Part shown: in pieces, positions 10,650 to 24,279 of the stretch
How the letters are laid out: every line of letters starts with the position of its first letter
Numbering within the stretch: position 1 is the first letter of the stretch
Source of the DNA: Cristatella mucedo
Taxonomy: Eukaryota > Bryozoa > Phylactolaemata > Cristatellidae
Length of the DNA: 34,834 nucleotides
Assembly (NCBI GenBank): GCA_009760855.2
Contig: WPIO01000101.1
Span: 1,477,501-1,512,334 of the forward strand
Reading direction: 5' to 3'
Program-made: the position numbers and the translations under genes
Notes under the pieces: model-generated
Told to the model about the DNA's origin: nothing
The model's input: the letters and a program-made list of their open reading frames with translations, nothing else
Databases searched by the model: none

Positions 10650-11000
10650 GGAATTACCGGACCTGGCGTATTCGGCGGACTCGCCAGACTCGTCAGACTC
10701 GCCGGACGCCGTGAAGTCGGCAGATGCCGCGGACTCGCAGGCGACGCCGACTCGGCGAACACCGTGGAGTCGGCGGACTTGCCAGACTCGCCGGATTTGC
10801 CGGTTTCAGCGGACTCGCCGCACTCGGTGGACGCCGCGGACCCGCCGGACGCTGCGGTCTTGGCAGTGGGCGTGGACTCGGAGGACGCCGCGGACTCGAG
10901 GAAGCCGTAGACTCGGTAAACGCCGTGGACTCGGCGGACTCACTAGATTTGCTGAATTCACCTGAGTGGACGGACTCGCTGACGCCGCAGACTCGCGGAC
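10650..11000 (+). repeat. Diverged module M, copy 3
   Basis: Same order of landmarks as copy 2: CAGATGCCGC at 10721, GAACACCGTGGAGTCGG at about 10758, the GGTTTCAGCGG segment, GCGGTCTTGGCAGTGGGCGT, and CACTAGATTTGCTGAATTC at about 10941. Distance from copy 2 is 1,283 bp. Confidence 0.88.
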
Positions 11001-11690
11001 GTCGCGGACTCACCGGACTCGCCGGACTCGCCGGACACGGCGGACTCGGCGGACACGGCGGACTCGGCGGACTCAGCGGACTCGGCGGACTCGCCAGACA
11101 CGGCGGACTCGCCGGACTCGCCGGACTCGGCAGAGTCGGCGGACTCGGCGGACTCAGCGGAGTCGCCGGACTCGCCAAACTCGCCGGACTCGGCGGACTC
11201 ACCTGACTCGGCGGCCTCGCCGGACTTGCCACAATCGATGGACTCGGCGAAGTCGGCGGACTCGGCGGAGTCGCCGGACTCGCCGGATTCGCCGGACTCG
11301 CCGGACTTGCCGGCCTCGGCGGGATCGGTGGACTTGGCGGACTCGCCGGACTCGCCGGACTCGCCGGACTCGCCGGACTTGCCGGACTCGTCGCAGTCAG
11401 CGGACTCGGCTGAGTCGCCGGACTCGCCGGACTCGCCGGACTCGCCGGACTCGGCGGAGTCGGCGGACTAGCCGGACTCAGCGGAGTCGCCGGACTCGTC
11501 GGACTCGCCGGACACGGCTAACTCGCCGGACTCGGCGGACTCAGCGGACTCAGCGGACTCGGCGGAACACGCGGACTCGGCGGACTCGGCGGATTTCCGG
11601 GACTCGCCGAACTCGGTGGACTCGCCGGACTCGCCGGACTCGCCAGACTTGCAGGACACGGCGGACTCGCCGGACTCGCCGGACACGGCT

Positions 11691-11838
11691 GACTCGCCGG
11701 ACTCGGCGGACTCGCCGGACTCGGCGGACTCGCCGGACTCGGCGGACTCGCCGGACTCGGCGGACTCGCCGGACTCGGTGGACTCGCCGGACTCGGCGGA
11801 CTCGCCGGACTCGGCGGACTCGCCGGACTCGGCGGACT
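11691..11838 (+). repeat. Strictly alternating 18-bp dimer block
   Basis: C-type and G-type 9-bp units alternate without fail for about eight dimers (GACTCGCCGGACTCGGCG repeated), with one GGCG to GGTG change near 11779. Elsewhere the two types come in runs, for example G-type runs at 14756-14815 and C-type runs at 15283-15350. Confidence 0.92.
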
Positions 11839-12669
11839 CAGCGGACTCGGCGGACTCGGCGGACCACGCGGACTCGGCGGAGTCGGCGGAGTCACGGGAT
11901 TTGCCGAAATCGATGGACTCGGCGAAGTCGGCGGAGTTGGCGGACTCGGCGGAGTCGCCGGACTCGCCGGACTCGGCGGCTTTGCCGGACTCGCCTGACT
12001 TTCCGGACAAGGCGGACTCGCCGGACTCGGCAGACTCGGCGGACTCACCTGACTCGCCGGACACGGCGGACTCGCCGGATTCGGCGGACTTGCCGGACAC
12101 GGCGGACTCGCGGACTTGCCGGACTTGGCGGCCTCTCCGGACTCGGCGCACTCGGCGGACTCGGCTAGGTCGCCGGACTCGCCGGACTGGCCAGACTCGC
12201 CGAACTCGGCGGACTCGCCGGACTCGCCGGACTCGCCGGATTCGCCGGACACGGCGGACTCGCCGGACTTGGCGGACTCGCCGGACTTGGCGGACTCGCC
12301 GGACTCGCCTGACTCGCCGGATACGGCGGACTCGATGGACTCGGCGGACTCGCCGGACTCGCCGGACTCAGCGGACTCGGCGGAATCGGCAGACCACGCG
12401 GACTCGGCGGACTCGGCAGAGTCACCGGACTCGCCGAACTCGCCGGACTCGGCGGACTCGCCGGACTCGCCAGACACGGTCGACTCGCCGGACTCGGCAG
12501 ACTCGCCTGACTCGGCGGACTCGCGGACTTGCCGGACTCGGCGGCCTCTCCGGACTCGGCGCACTCGGCGGACTCGGCAGAGTCGCCGGACTCGCCGGAC
12601 TTGCCGGACTCGCCGGACTCGGCGGACTCGTCGGCCTTACCGGACCGGGCGGACTTGGCGGACTCGCCG

Positions 12670-13020
12670 GACTTACCGGACCTGGCGTACTCGGCGGACT
12701 CGCCGGACTCTTCAGACTCGCCGGACGCCGTAAAGTCGGCAGATGCCGCAGACTCGCAGGCGCCGCCGACTCGGCGAACACCGTGGAGTCGGCGGACTTG
12801 CCAGACTCGCCGGATTTGCGGTTTCAGCGGACTCGCCGCACTCGGCGGACGCCGCGGACCCGCCGGACGCTGCGGTCTTGGCAGTGGGCGTGGACTTGGA
12901 GGACGCCGCGGACTCGAGGACGCCGTAGACTCGGTAAACGCCGTGGAATTGGCGGACACTAGATTTGCTGAATTCGCCTGAGTGGACGGACTCGCTGACG
13001 CCGCAGACTCGCGGACGTCG
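12670..13020 (+). repeat. Diverged module M, copy 4
   Basis: Landmarks: TACCGGACCTGGCGTACTCG, CAGATGCCGC at 12740, GAACACCGTGGAGTCGG at about 12777, GCGGTCTTGGCAGTGGGCGT, and CACTAGATTTGCTGAATTCG at about 12957. It is closest to copy 3, including the unusual GCTGAATTC and CTGAGTGGACGG that follow. Distance from copy 3 is 2,019 bp. Confidence 0.88.
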
Positions 13021-13974
13021 CAGACTCACCGGACTCGCCGGACTCGCCGGACACGGCGGACTCGGCGGACACGGCGGACTCGGCGGACTCAGCGGACTCG
13101 GCGGACTCGCCGGACACGGCGGAGTCGGCGGACTCGGCGGACTCAGCGGAGTCGCCGGACTCGCCAAACTCGCCGGACTCGCCGGACTCGGCGGACTCAC
13201 CTGACTCGGCGGCCTCGCCTGACTTGCCACACTCGATGGACTCAGCGAAGTCGGCGGACTCGGCGGAGTCGCCGGACTCGCAGGATTCGCCGGACTCGCC
13301 GGACTTGCCGGACTCGGCGGGATCGGTAGACTTGGCTGACACTCCGGACTCGCCGGACTCGCCGGACTTGCCGGACTCGTCGCACTCAGCGGACTCGGCT
13401 GAATCGCCGGACTCGCCGGACTCGGCGGAGTCGGCGGACTAGCCGGACTCAGCGGAGTCGCCGGACTCGCCGGACTCGGCGGACACGGCGGACTCGGCGG
13501 ACTCAGTGGACTCAGCGGACTCGGGGGAACACGCGGACTCGGCGGACTCGGCGGATTTGCCGGACTCGCCGGACTCGCCGGACTCGCCGGACTTGCCGGA
13601 CTCGCCGGACACGGCTAACTCGCTGGACTCGGCGGACTCAGCGGACTCAGCGGACTCGGCGGAACACGCGGACTCGGCGGACTCGGCGGATTTGCCGGAC
13701 TCAGCGAACTCAGTGGACTCGCCGGACTCGCCGGACTCGAGTCGGACGCCGGACTCGCCGGACTCGCCGGACTCGCCAGACTTGCGGGACACGGCGGACT
13801 CGCCGGACTCGCCGGACACGGCGGACTCGCCGGACTCGCCGGACTCGGCGGACTCAGCGGACTCAGCGGACTCGGCGGAACACGCGGACTCGGCGGACTC
13901 GGCGGATTTGCCGGACTCGCCGGACTCGCCGGACTCGCCGGACTCGCCGGACTCGCCGGACACGGCGGACTCGC

Positions 13975-14024
<50 letters not shown>

Positions 14025-14163
14025 TCGCCGGACTCGCCGGACACGGCGGACTCGCCGGACTCGGCGGACTCGGCGGACTCGCCGGACTCGCCGGACTCGC
14101 CAGACACGGCGGACTCGCCGGACTCGGCGGACTCGCCGGACTCGCCGGACTCGGCGGACTCGC

Positions 14164-14212
<49 letters not shown>

Positions 14213-14523
14213 GTCGGCGGACTCGGCGGATTCGCCGGACTCGCCGGACTCGATGGACTCGGCGGAGTCGGCGGACTCGTCGGACTTGCAAGACTCGATG
14301 GACTCGGCGGAGTCGGCGGACTCGGCGGATTCGCCGGACTCGCCGGACTCGCTGGACTCGGCGGACTCGGCGGACTCGCCGGACTTGCAAGACTCGATGG
14401 ACTCGGCGGAGTCGGCGGACTCGGCGGAGTCGCCGGAATCGCCGGACTCGCCAGACTCGCCGGACTCGGCGGACTCGCCGGACTCGCCAGACTCGCTGGA
14501 CTCGCCAGACTTGCCGGACTCGC

Positions 14524-14559
<36 letters not shown>

Positions 14560-14564
<5 letters not shown>

Positions 14565-14640
14565 TCGCGGACTCGGCGGACTCGGCGGACTCGCGGACTC
14601 TCGGCGGACTCGGCGGACACGGCGGACTCGCCGGACTCGC

Positions 14641-14672
<32 letters not shown>

Positions 14673-14755
14673 TCGCCGGACTCGCCAGACTCGCCGGACT
14701 CGGACGGACTCGGCGGCGACTCGGCGGACTCGCGGACTCGGCGGACTCGGACACG

Positions 14756-14765
<10 letters not shown>
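14560..14765 (+). repeat. Irregular junction zone inside the array
   Basis: Unit phase breaks repeatedly: GACTCGCGGACTCGGCGG (14565 on), CGGACTCTCGGCGG (14595 on), ACTCGGACGGACTCGG (14697 on), GGCGGCGACTCGG (14711 on) and CTCGGACACGG (14745 on). Similar clusters lie at 15088-15165, 16664-16860 and 19395-19640. Between them the array is very regular. Confidence 0.8.
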
Positions 14766-14815
<50 letters not shown>

Positions 14816-14846
14816 TCGCCGGACTCGCCGGACTCGCCGGACTCGC

Positions 14847-14878
<32 letters not shown>

Positions 14879-14990
14879 TCGCCGGACTCGCCGGACTCGG
14901 CGGGATCGGTAGACTCGCCGGACTCGCCGGACTCGCCGGACTCGCCGGACTCGCCGGACTCGGCGGACTCGCCGGACTCGGCGGACTCGC

Positions 14991-15031
<41 letters not shown>

Positions 15032-15035
15032 TCGC

Positions 15036-15067
<32 letters not shown>

Positions 15068-15223
15068 TCGCCGGACTCGCCGGACTCGGCGGACTCAGAC
15101 TCGCGGACTCGGCGGACTCGACTCCGGACTCGCCGGACTCGGACTCGGACTCGGCGGACTCGGCGGACTCGCCGGAGTCGGCGGACTTTCCGGACAAGGC
15201 GGACTCGCCGGACTCGGCGGACT

Positions 15224-15276
<53 letters not shown>

Positions 15277-15860
15277 TCGCCGGACTCGCCGGACTCGCCG
15301 GACTCGCCGGACTCGCCGGACTCGCCGGACTCGCCGGACTCGCCGGACTCGCTAGACTTGCCGGACACGGTGGACTCAGCGGACTCGGCGGACTCGCCGG
15401 ACTCGCCGGACTCGCCGGACACGGCGGACTCGCCGGACTCGGCGGACTCGCCGGACTCGCCGGACACGGCGGACTCAGCGGACTCGGCGGACTCGGCGGA
15501 CCACGCGGACTCGGCGGACTCGGCAGAGTCACCGGACTCGCCGAACTCGCCGGACTCGGCGGACTCGCCGGACTCGCCGGACATGGCGGACTCGCCTGAC
15601 TCGGCGGACTCGCCGGACTCGCCTGATTCGCCGGACACGGCGGACTCGACGGATTCGGCGGACTCGCCGGACTCGCCGGACACGGCGGACTAAGCGGACT
15701 CGGCGGACTCGGCGGACCACGCGGACTCGGCGGACTCGGCAGAGTCGCCGGACTCGCCGGACTCGCCGGACTCGCCGGACTCGCCGGACTCGCCGGACTC
15801 GCCGGACTCGGCGGACTCGGCGGACTCGCCGGACTCGGCGGACTCAGCGGACTCGGCGGA

Positions 15861-15982
15861 CTTGCCGGACTGCCGGACTCGATGGACTTGGGGGAGTCGG
15901 CGGAGTCGGCGGACAACGCGGACTCGGCGGACTCGCCGGACTCGCAGTATACGGCGGACTCGCCGGACTCGCCTGACTCGAT

Positions 15983-16013
<31 letters not shown>

Positions 16014-16482
16014 TCGCCGGACTCGCCGGACTCGCATCACTTTCCAGACAAGGCGGACTCGCCGGACTCGGCGGACTCAGCGGACTCGGCGGACTCGGCG
16101 GAACACGCGGACTCGGCGGACTCGGCGGATTTGACAGACTCGCCGAACTCGGTGGACTCGCCGGACTCGCCGGACTCGCCGGACTTGCCGGACTCGCCAG
16201 ACTTGCAGGCCACGGCGGACTCGCCGGACTCGCCGGACACGGCGGACTCGCCGGACTCGCCGGACTCGCCGGATTCGGCGGACTCAGCGGACTCGGCGGA
16301 CTCGGCGGAACACGCGGACTCGGCGGACTCGGCGGATTTGACAGACTCGCCGAACTCGGTGGACTCGCCAGACTCGCCGGACTCGCCGGACTCGCCGGAC
16401 TCGCCGGACTCGCCAGACTTGCAGGACATGGCGGACTCGCCGGACTCGCCGGACACGGCGGACTCGCCGGATTCGGCGGACT

Positions 16483-16517
<35 letters not shown>

Positions 16518-16617
16518 CACGCGGACTCGGCGGACTCGGCGGAGTCACCGGACTCGCCGGACTCGCCGGACTCGCCGGACTCGCCGGACTCGGCGGACTC
16601 GCCTGACTCGCCGGACT

Positions 16618-16661
<44 letters not shown>

Positions 16662-16734
16662 TCGGACTCGGCGGACTCGCGGACTTTCCGGACTCGGCGG
16701 ACTCGCCGGACTCGGCGGACTCGCGGACTCGCCG

Positions 16735-16803
<69 letters not shown>

Positions 16804-16921
16804 TCGGCTCGGACTCGGACTCGCGGACGCGGACTCGGCGGACTCGGGCCGGACACGCCGGACTCGCCGGACTCGCCGGACTCGGCGGACTCGGCGGACT
16901 CGCCGGACTCGCCGGACTCGC

Positions 16922-16962
<41 letters not shown>

Positions 16963-18343
16963 TCGCCGGACTCGCCGGACTCGCCGGACTCGCCGGACTC
17001 GCCGGACTCGGCGGACTCGCCGGACTTGGCGGACTCGGCGGACTCGGCGGACTCGCCAGACTCGCCGGACACGCCGGACTCGCCGGACTCGCCGGACTCG
17101 CCAGACTTGCACGACATGGCGGACTCGCCGGACTCGGCGGACTCGCCGGACTCGCCAGACTCGCTGGACTCGCCAAACTTGCCGGACTCGCCTGAGTCGC
17201 TATACCCGGCGGCCTCAGCGGACTCGGAAGTATCCTTGGATTCGGCGGACTCGGCGGACTCGCTGGACCCGCCGGACTCGCCGGACTCGGCGGACTCGTC
17301 GGGGGGAGTCGGCGGAGTCGGCGGACAACGCGGACTCGGCGGACTCACCGGACTCGCAGGATACGGCGGACTCGCCGGACTCGCCGGACTCGATGGACTC
17401 GGCGGAGTCGGCGGAGTCGGCGGACACGGCGGCCTCGCCGGACTCGGCGGACTCGGCGGACTCGCCGGACTCGCATCACTTTCCAGACAAGGCGGACTCG
17501 CCGGACTCGGCGGACTCAGCGGACTCGGCGGACTCGGCGGAACACGCGGACTCGGCGGACTCGGCGGATTTGCCGGACTCGCCGAACTCGGTGGACTCGC
17601 CGGACTCGCCGGACTCGCCGGACTCGCCGGACTCGCCGGACTCGCCAGACTTGCAGGACACGGCGGACTCGCCGGACTCGCCGGACACGGCGGACTCGCC
17701 GGACTCGGCGGACTCGCCGGATTCGGCGGACTCAGCGGACTGGGCGGACTCGGCGGACCACGCGGACTCGGCGGAGTCGGCGGAGTCACCGGACTTGCCG
17801 GACTCGCCAGACACGGCGGACTCGCGTGGCGGACTCGCCGGACTCGGCGGACTCGGCGGACTCAGCGGACTCGGCGGACTCGGCGGACCACGCGGACTCG
17901 GCGGAGTCGGAGGAGTCACCGGACTTGCCGGACTCGATGGACTCGGCGGAGTCGGTGGAGTTGGCGGACTCGGCGGAGTCGCCGGACTTGCCGGACTCGG
18001 CGGCCTCGCCGGACTCGCCTGACTCGCCGGACACGCCGGACTCGGCGGACTCGCCGGACTCGCCTGACTCGCCGGACACGGCGGACTCGCCGGACTTGCC
18101 AGACACGGTCGACTGGCCGGACTCGGCGGACTCGCCTTACTCGGTGGACTCGCGGACTTGCCGGACTCGGCGGCCTCTCCGGACTCGGCGCACTCGGCGG
18201 CGGACTCGGCGGACTCACGGACTTGCCGGACTCGGCGGCCTCTCCGGACTCGGCGCACTCGGCGGACTCGGCTGAGTCGCCGGACTCGGCGGACTTGCCG
18301 GACTCGCCGAACTCGGCGGACTCGCCGGACTCGGCGGACTCGC

Positions 18344-18375
<32 letters not shown>

Positions 18376-18568
18376 TCGCCGGACTCGCCGGACTCGCCAG
18401 ACACGGCGGACTCGCCGGACTCGGCGGACTCAGCGGACTCGGCGGACTTGCCGGACTGCCGGACTCGATGGACTTGGGGGAGTCGGCGGAGTCGGCGGAC
18501 AACGCGGACTCGGCGGACTCGCCGGACTCGCAGTATACGGCGGACTCGCCGGACTCGCCTGACTCGAT

Positions 18569-18608
<40 letters not shown>

Positions 18609-18672
18609 TCGCCGGACTCGCCGGACTCGCATCACTTTCCAGACAAGGCGGACTCACCGGACTCGGCGGACT

Positions 18673-18706
<34 letters not shown>

Positions 18707-19350
18707 ACACGCGGACTCGGCGGACTCGGCGGATTTGCCAGACTCGCCGAACTCGGTGGACTCGCCGGACTCGCCGGACTTGCCGGACTCGCCAGACTTG
18801 CAGGCCACGGCGGACTCGCCGGACTCGCCGGACACGGCGGACTCGCCGGACTCGGCGGACTCAGCGGACTCGGCGGACTCGGCGGAACACGCGGACTCGG
18901 CGGACTCGGCGGACTCAGCGGACTCGGCGGACTCGGCGGAACACGCGGACTCGGCGGACTCGGCGGATTTGACAGACTCGCCGAACTCGGTGGACTCGCC
19001 AGACTCGCCGGACTCGCCGGACTCGCCGGACTCGCCGGACTCGCCAGACTTGCAGGACACGGCGGACTCGCCGGACTCGCCGGACACGCCGGACTCGCCG
19101 GACACGGCGGACTCGCCGGATTCGGCGGACTCAGCGGACTCGGCGGACTCGGCATACCACGCGGACTCGGCGGAGTCGGCGGAGTCACCGGACTTGCCGG
19201 ACTCGCCTGACTCGGCGGACACGGCGGACTCGCCGGACTCGCCTGACTCGATGGACTCGGCGGACTCGGCGGACTCGTCGGACTCGCCGGACTCGCCGGA
19301 CTCGCCGGACTCGCCGGACTCGCCGGACTCGGCGGACTCGGCGGACTCGC

Positions 19351-19382
<32 letters not shown>

Positions 19383-19427
19383 TCGCCGGACTCGCCGGAT
19401 TCGGCGACACGGACTCAGCGGACTCGC

Positions 19428-19459
<32 letters not shown>

Positions 19460-19769
19460 TCGCCGGACTTGCCGGACTCGGCGGCCTCTCCGGACTCGGC
19501 GCACTCGGCGGACGCGGCAGAGTCGCCGGACTCGCCGGACTCGCAGCATACGGCGGACTCGCCGGACTCGGCGGCCTCTCTCGGCGGACTCGGCGGACTC
19601 GGCGGACTCGCCTGACTCGCCGGACTCGGACTCGCGGACACGGCGGACTCGCCGGACTCGCCGAACTCGGTGGACTCGCCAGACTCGCCGGACTCGCCGG
19701 ACTCGCCGGACTCGCCGGACTCGCCGGACTCGCCGGACACGGCGGACTCGCCGGACTCGGCGGACTCGC

Positions 19770-19801
<32 letters not shown>

Positions 19802-19928
19802 TCGCCGGACTCGGCGGACTCGCCGGACTCGGACTTGGCGGACTCGGCGGAGTCGGCGGACAACGCGGACTCGGCGGACTCGCCGGACTCGCCGGACACG
19901 GCGGACTCGCCGGACTCGCCGGACTCGC

Positions 19929-19969
<41 letters not shown>

Positions 19970-21123
19970 TCGCCGGACTCGCCGGACTCGGCGGACTCGG
20001 CGGACTCGCCGGACTCGCCGGACTCGCATCACTTTCCAGACAAGGCGGACTCACCGGACTCGGCGGACTCAGCGGACTCGGCGGACTCGGCGGAACACGC
20101 GGACTCGGCGGACTCGGCGGATTTGCCAGACTCGCCGAACTCGGTGGACTCGCCGGACTCGCCGGACTCGCCGGACTCGCCGGACTCGCCAGACTTGCAG
20201 GACACGGCGGACTCGCCGGACTCGCCGGACACGGCGGACTCGCCGGACTCGGCGGACTCGCCGGATTCGGCGGACTCAGCGGACTCAGCGGACTCGGCGG
20301 ACTCGGCATACCACGCGGACTCGGCGGAGTCGGCGGAGTCACCGGACTTGCCGGGCTCGCCAGACACGGCGGACTCGCCGGACTTGGCGGACTCGCCTGA
20401 CTCGGCGGACTCAGCGGACTCGGCGGACTCGGCGGACCACGCGGACTCGGCGGAGTCGGAGGAGTCACCGGACTTGCCGGACTCGATGGACTCGGCGGAG
20501 TCGGTGGAGTTGGCGGACTCGGCGGAGTCGCCGGACTTGCCGGACTCGGCGGCCTCGCCGGACTCGCCTGACTTTCTGGACAAGGTGGACTCGCCGGACT
20601 CGGCGGACTCGCCGGACTCGCCTGACTCGCCGGACACGGCGGACTCGCCGGACTTGCCAGACACGGTCGACTGGCCGGACTCGGCGGACTCGCCTTACTC
20701 GGTGGACTCGCGGACTTGCCGGACTCGGCGGCCTCTCCGGACTCGGCGCACTCGGCGGACTCGGCTGACTCGGCGGACTCACGGACTTGCCGGACTCGGC
20801 GGCCTCTCCGGACTCGGCGCACTCGGCGGACTCGGCTGAGTCGCCGGACTCGGCGGACTTGCCGGACTCGCCGAACTCGGCGGACTCGCCGGACTCGGCG
20901 GACTCGCCGGACTCGGCGGACTCGGCGGACTCGCCGGACTCGCCGGACTCGCCAGACACGGCGGACTCGCCGGACTCGGCGGACTCAGCGGACTCGGCGG
21001 ACTTGCCGGACTGCCGGACTCGATGGACTTGGGGGAGTCGGCGGAGTCGGCGGACAACGCGGACTCGGCGGACTCGCCGGACTCGCAGTATACGGCGGAC
21101 TCGCCGGACTCGCCTGACTCGAT

Positions 21124-21154
<31 letters not shown>

Positions 21155-21410
21155 TCGTCGGACTCGCCGGACTCGCATCACTTTCCAGACAAGGCGGACT
21201 CACCGGACTCGGCGGACTCAGCGGACTCGGCGGACTCGGCGGAACACGCGGACTCGGCGGACTCGGCGGATTTGCCAGACTCGCCGAACTCGGTGGACTC
21301 GCCGGACTCGCCGGACTCGCCGGACTCGCCAGACTTGCAGGCCACGGCGGACTCGCCGGACTCGCCGGACTCGCCGGACACGGCGGACTCGCCGGACTCG
21401 CCGGACTCGC

Positions 21411-21450
<40 letters not shown>

Positions 21451-23357
21451 ACACGCGGACTCGGCGGACTCGGCGGATTTGACAGACTCGCCGAACTCGG
21501 TGGACTCGCCAGACTCGCCGGACTCGCCGGACTCGCCGGACTCGCCGGACTCGCGGCAGCCGGACTCGCCGGACTCGCCGGACACGGCGGACTCGCCGGA
21601 CTCGCCGGACACGGCGGACTCGCCGGATTCGGCGGACTCAGCGGACTCGGCGGACTCGGCGGAACACGCGGACTCGGCGGACTCGGCGGATTTGACAGAC
21701 TCGCCGAACTCGGTGGACTCGCCAGACTCGCCGGACTCGCCGGACTCGCCGGACTCGCCGGACTCGCCGGACTCGCCGGACATGGCGGACTCGCCGGACT
21801 CGCCGGACACGGCGGACTCGCCGGACTCGGCGGACTCGCCGGATTCGGCGGACTCAGCGGACTCGGCGGACTCGGCGGAACACGCGGACTCGGCGGACTC
21901 GGCGGATTTGACAGACTCGCCGAACTCGGTGGACTCGCCAGACTCGCCGGACTCGCCGGACTCGCCGGACTCGCCGGACTCGCCTCGCCAGACTTGCAGG
22001 ACATGGCGGACTCGCCGGACTCGCCGGACACGGCGGACTCGCCGGACTCGGCGGACTCGCCGGATTCGGCGGACTCAGCGGACTCGGCGGACTCGGCATA
22101 CCACGCGGACTCGGCGGAGTCGGCGGAGTCACCGGACTTGCCGGACTCGCCTGACTCGGCGGACACGGCGGACTCGCCGGACTTGGCGGACTCGCCGGAC
22201 TTGGCGGACTCGCCGGACTCGCCTGACTCGCCGGACACGGCGGACTCGATGGACTCGGCGGACTCGCCGGACTCGCCGGACACGGCGGACTCAGCGGACT
22301 CGGCGGACTCGGCGGCGGACTCGGCGGACCACGCGGACTCGGCGGACTCGGCAGAGTCACCGGACTCGCCGAACTCGCCGGACTCGGCGGACTCGCCGGA
22401 CTTGCCGGACTCGGCGGCCTCTCCGGACTCGGCGCACTCGGCGGACTCGGCAGAGTCGCCGGACTCGCCGGACTTGCCGGACTCGCCGAACTCGGCGGCC
22501 TCTCCGGACTCGGCGCACTCGGCGGACTCGGCTGAGTCGCCGGACTCGCCGGACTTGCCGGACTCGCCGAACTCGGCGGACTCGCCGGACTCGCCTGACT
22601 CGCCGGACTCGCCGGATTCGCCAGACTTGCCGGACACGGTGGACTCAGCGGACTCGGCGGACTCGGCGGACTCACCGGACACGGCGGACTCGATGGACTC
22701 GGGGGAGTCGGCGGAGTCGGCGGACAACGCGGACTCGGCGGACTCACCGGACTCGCAGGATACGGCGGACTCGCCGGACTCGCCGGACTCGATGGACTCG
22801 GCGGAGTCGGCGGAGTCGGCGGACACGGCGGCCTCGCCGGACTCGGCGGACTCGGCGGACTCGCCGGACTCGCCGGACTCGCATCACTTTCCAGACAAGG
22901 CGGACTCGCCGGACTCGGCGGACTCAGCGGACTCGGCGGACTCGGCGGAACACGCGGACTCGGCGGACTCGGCGGATTTGCCGGACTCGCCGAACTCGGT
23001 GGACTCGCCGGACTCGCCGGACTCGCCAGACTTGCAGGACACGGCGGACTCGCCGGACTCGCCGGACACGGCGGACTCGCTGGACTCGGCGGACTCGCCG
23101 GATTCGGCGGACTCAGCGGACTGGCCGGACTCGGCGGACTCGCCTTACTCGGCGGACTCGCGGACTTGCCGGACTCGGCGGCCTCTCCGGACTCGGCGCA
23201 CTCGGCGGACTCGGCTGACTCGGCGGACTCACGGACTTGCCGGACTCGCCGGACTCGGCGGCCTCTCCGGACTCGGCGCACTCGGCGGACTCGGCTGAGT
23301 CGCCGGACTCGGCGGACTTGCCGGACTCGCCGGACTCGCCGGACTCGGCGGACTCGC

Positions 23358-23398
<41 letters not shown>

Positions 23399-23730
23399 TC
23401 GCCGGACTCGCCGGACACGGCGGACTCGCCGGACTCGGCGGACTCAGCGGACTCGGCGGACCACGCGTACTCGGCGGACTCGGCGGAGTCGCTGGACTCG
23501 CCGGACTCGGCGGACTCGCCGGACTCGCCAGACCCTCCGGACACGGCGGACTCGCCGGACTCGCCGGACACGGCGGACTCAGCCGACTCGGCGGACTCGG
23601 CGGAACACGAGGACTCGGCGGACTCGGCGGACTCGCTGGACTTGCCGGACTCGATGGACTCGGCGGAGTCGGCGGAGTCGGCGGCCTCGCCGGACTCGCC
23701 GGACTCGCATTACTTTCCAGACAAGGTGGA
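15861..23730 (+). repeat. Higher-order repeat region with CATCACTTTCCAGACAAGG cassettes
   Basis: The rare string CATCACTTTCCAGACAAGG begins at 16035, 17474, 18630, 20027, 21176 and 22882, and as CATTACTTTCCAGACAAGG at 23708. Spacings are 1439, 1156, 1397, 1149, 1706 and 826 bp, so long and short alternate and every second copy is about 2.55-2.6 kb apart up to 21176. Upstream markers agree. GGACTGCCGGACTCGATGG with CAGTATACGG precedes the copies at 16035, 18630 and 21176. ACTCACCGGACTCGCAGGAT with ACGGCGGCCTCGCC precedes those at 17474 and 22882. Each cassette is followed by GCGGAACACGCGGACTCGG and, usually, GGATTTG(C/A)C. Confidence 0.9.
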
Positions 23731-23985
23731 CTCGCCTGACTCGCCGGACTCGGCGGACTTGCCGGACACGGCGGACTCGCCGTTGTCGCCAGACACGCCG
23801 GACTCGCCGGACTCGGCGGACTCGCCTGACTCGGCGGACTCTCGGACTTGCCGGTCACGGCGGCCTCGCCGGACTCGGCGGACTCGGCGGACTCGGCTGA
23901 GTCGCCGGACTCGCCGGACTCGCCGAACTCGGCGGACTCGCCTGACTCGGCGGACTCGCGGACTTGGCGGACTCGGCGGCCTCGC

Positions 23986-24026
<41 letters not shown>

Positions 24027-24279
24027 TCGGCTGAGTTGCCTGACTCGCCGGAGTCGCCGGACTCGCCGGACTCGGCGGACTCGGCGGACTTGCCGGACTC
24101 GCCGGACTCGCCTTACTCGCCAGACTCGCCGGACTCACTGGACTCGCTAGACCCGGCGGCCTCGGCGGACTCGGCGGTCTGCTCGGACTCGGCGGATTCG
24201 GCGGACTCGGCGGACTCGCCGGACTCGCCCTACCCGCCGGACTCGGCGGACTCGTCGGACTCGCCGGAGTCGGCGGACG

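Noticed and set aside
18468-20768. A 766-codon plus-strand open frame rich in Ser-Ala/Pro-Asp, resembling an acidic biomineralisation-type repeat protein
   Set aside because: The 9-bp unit has no stop in any of six frames, so such frames arise automatically. This one switches from SAD/SPD to Arg-Thr-Arg repeats and ends in Gly-Leu-Gly repeats because of indels not divisible by three. Equally long frames lie on the other strand.
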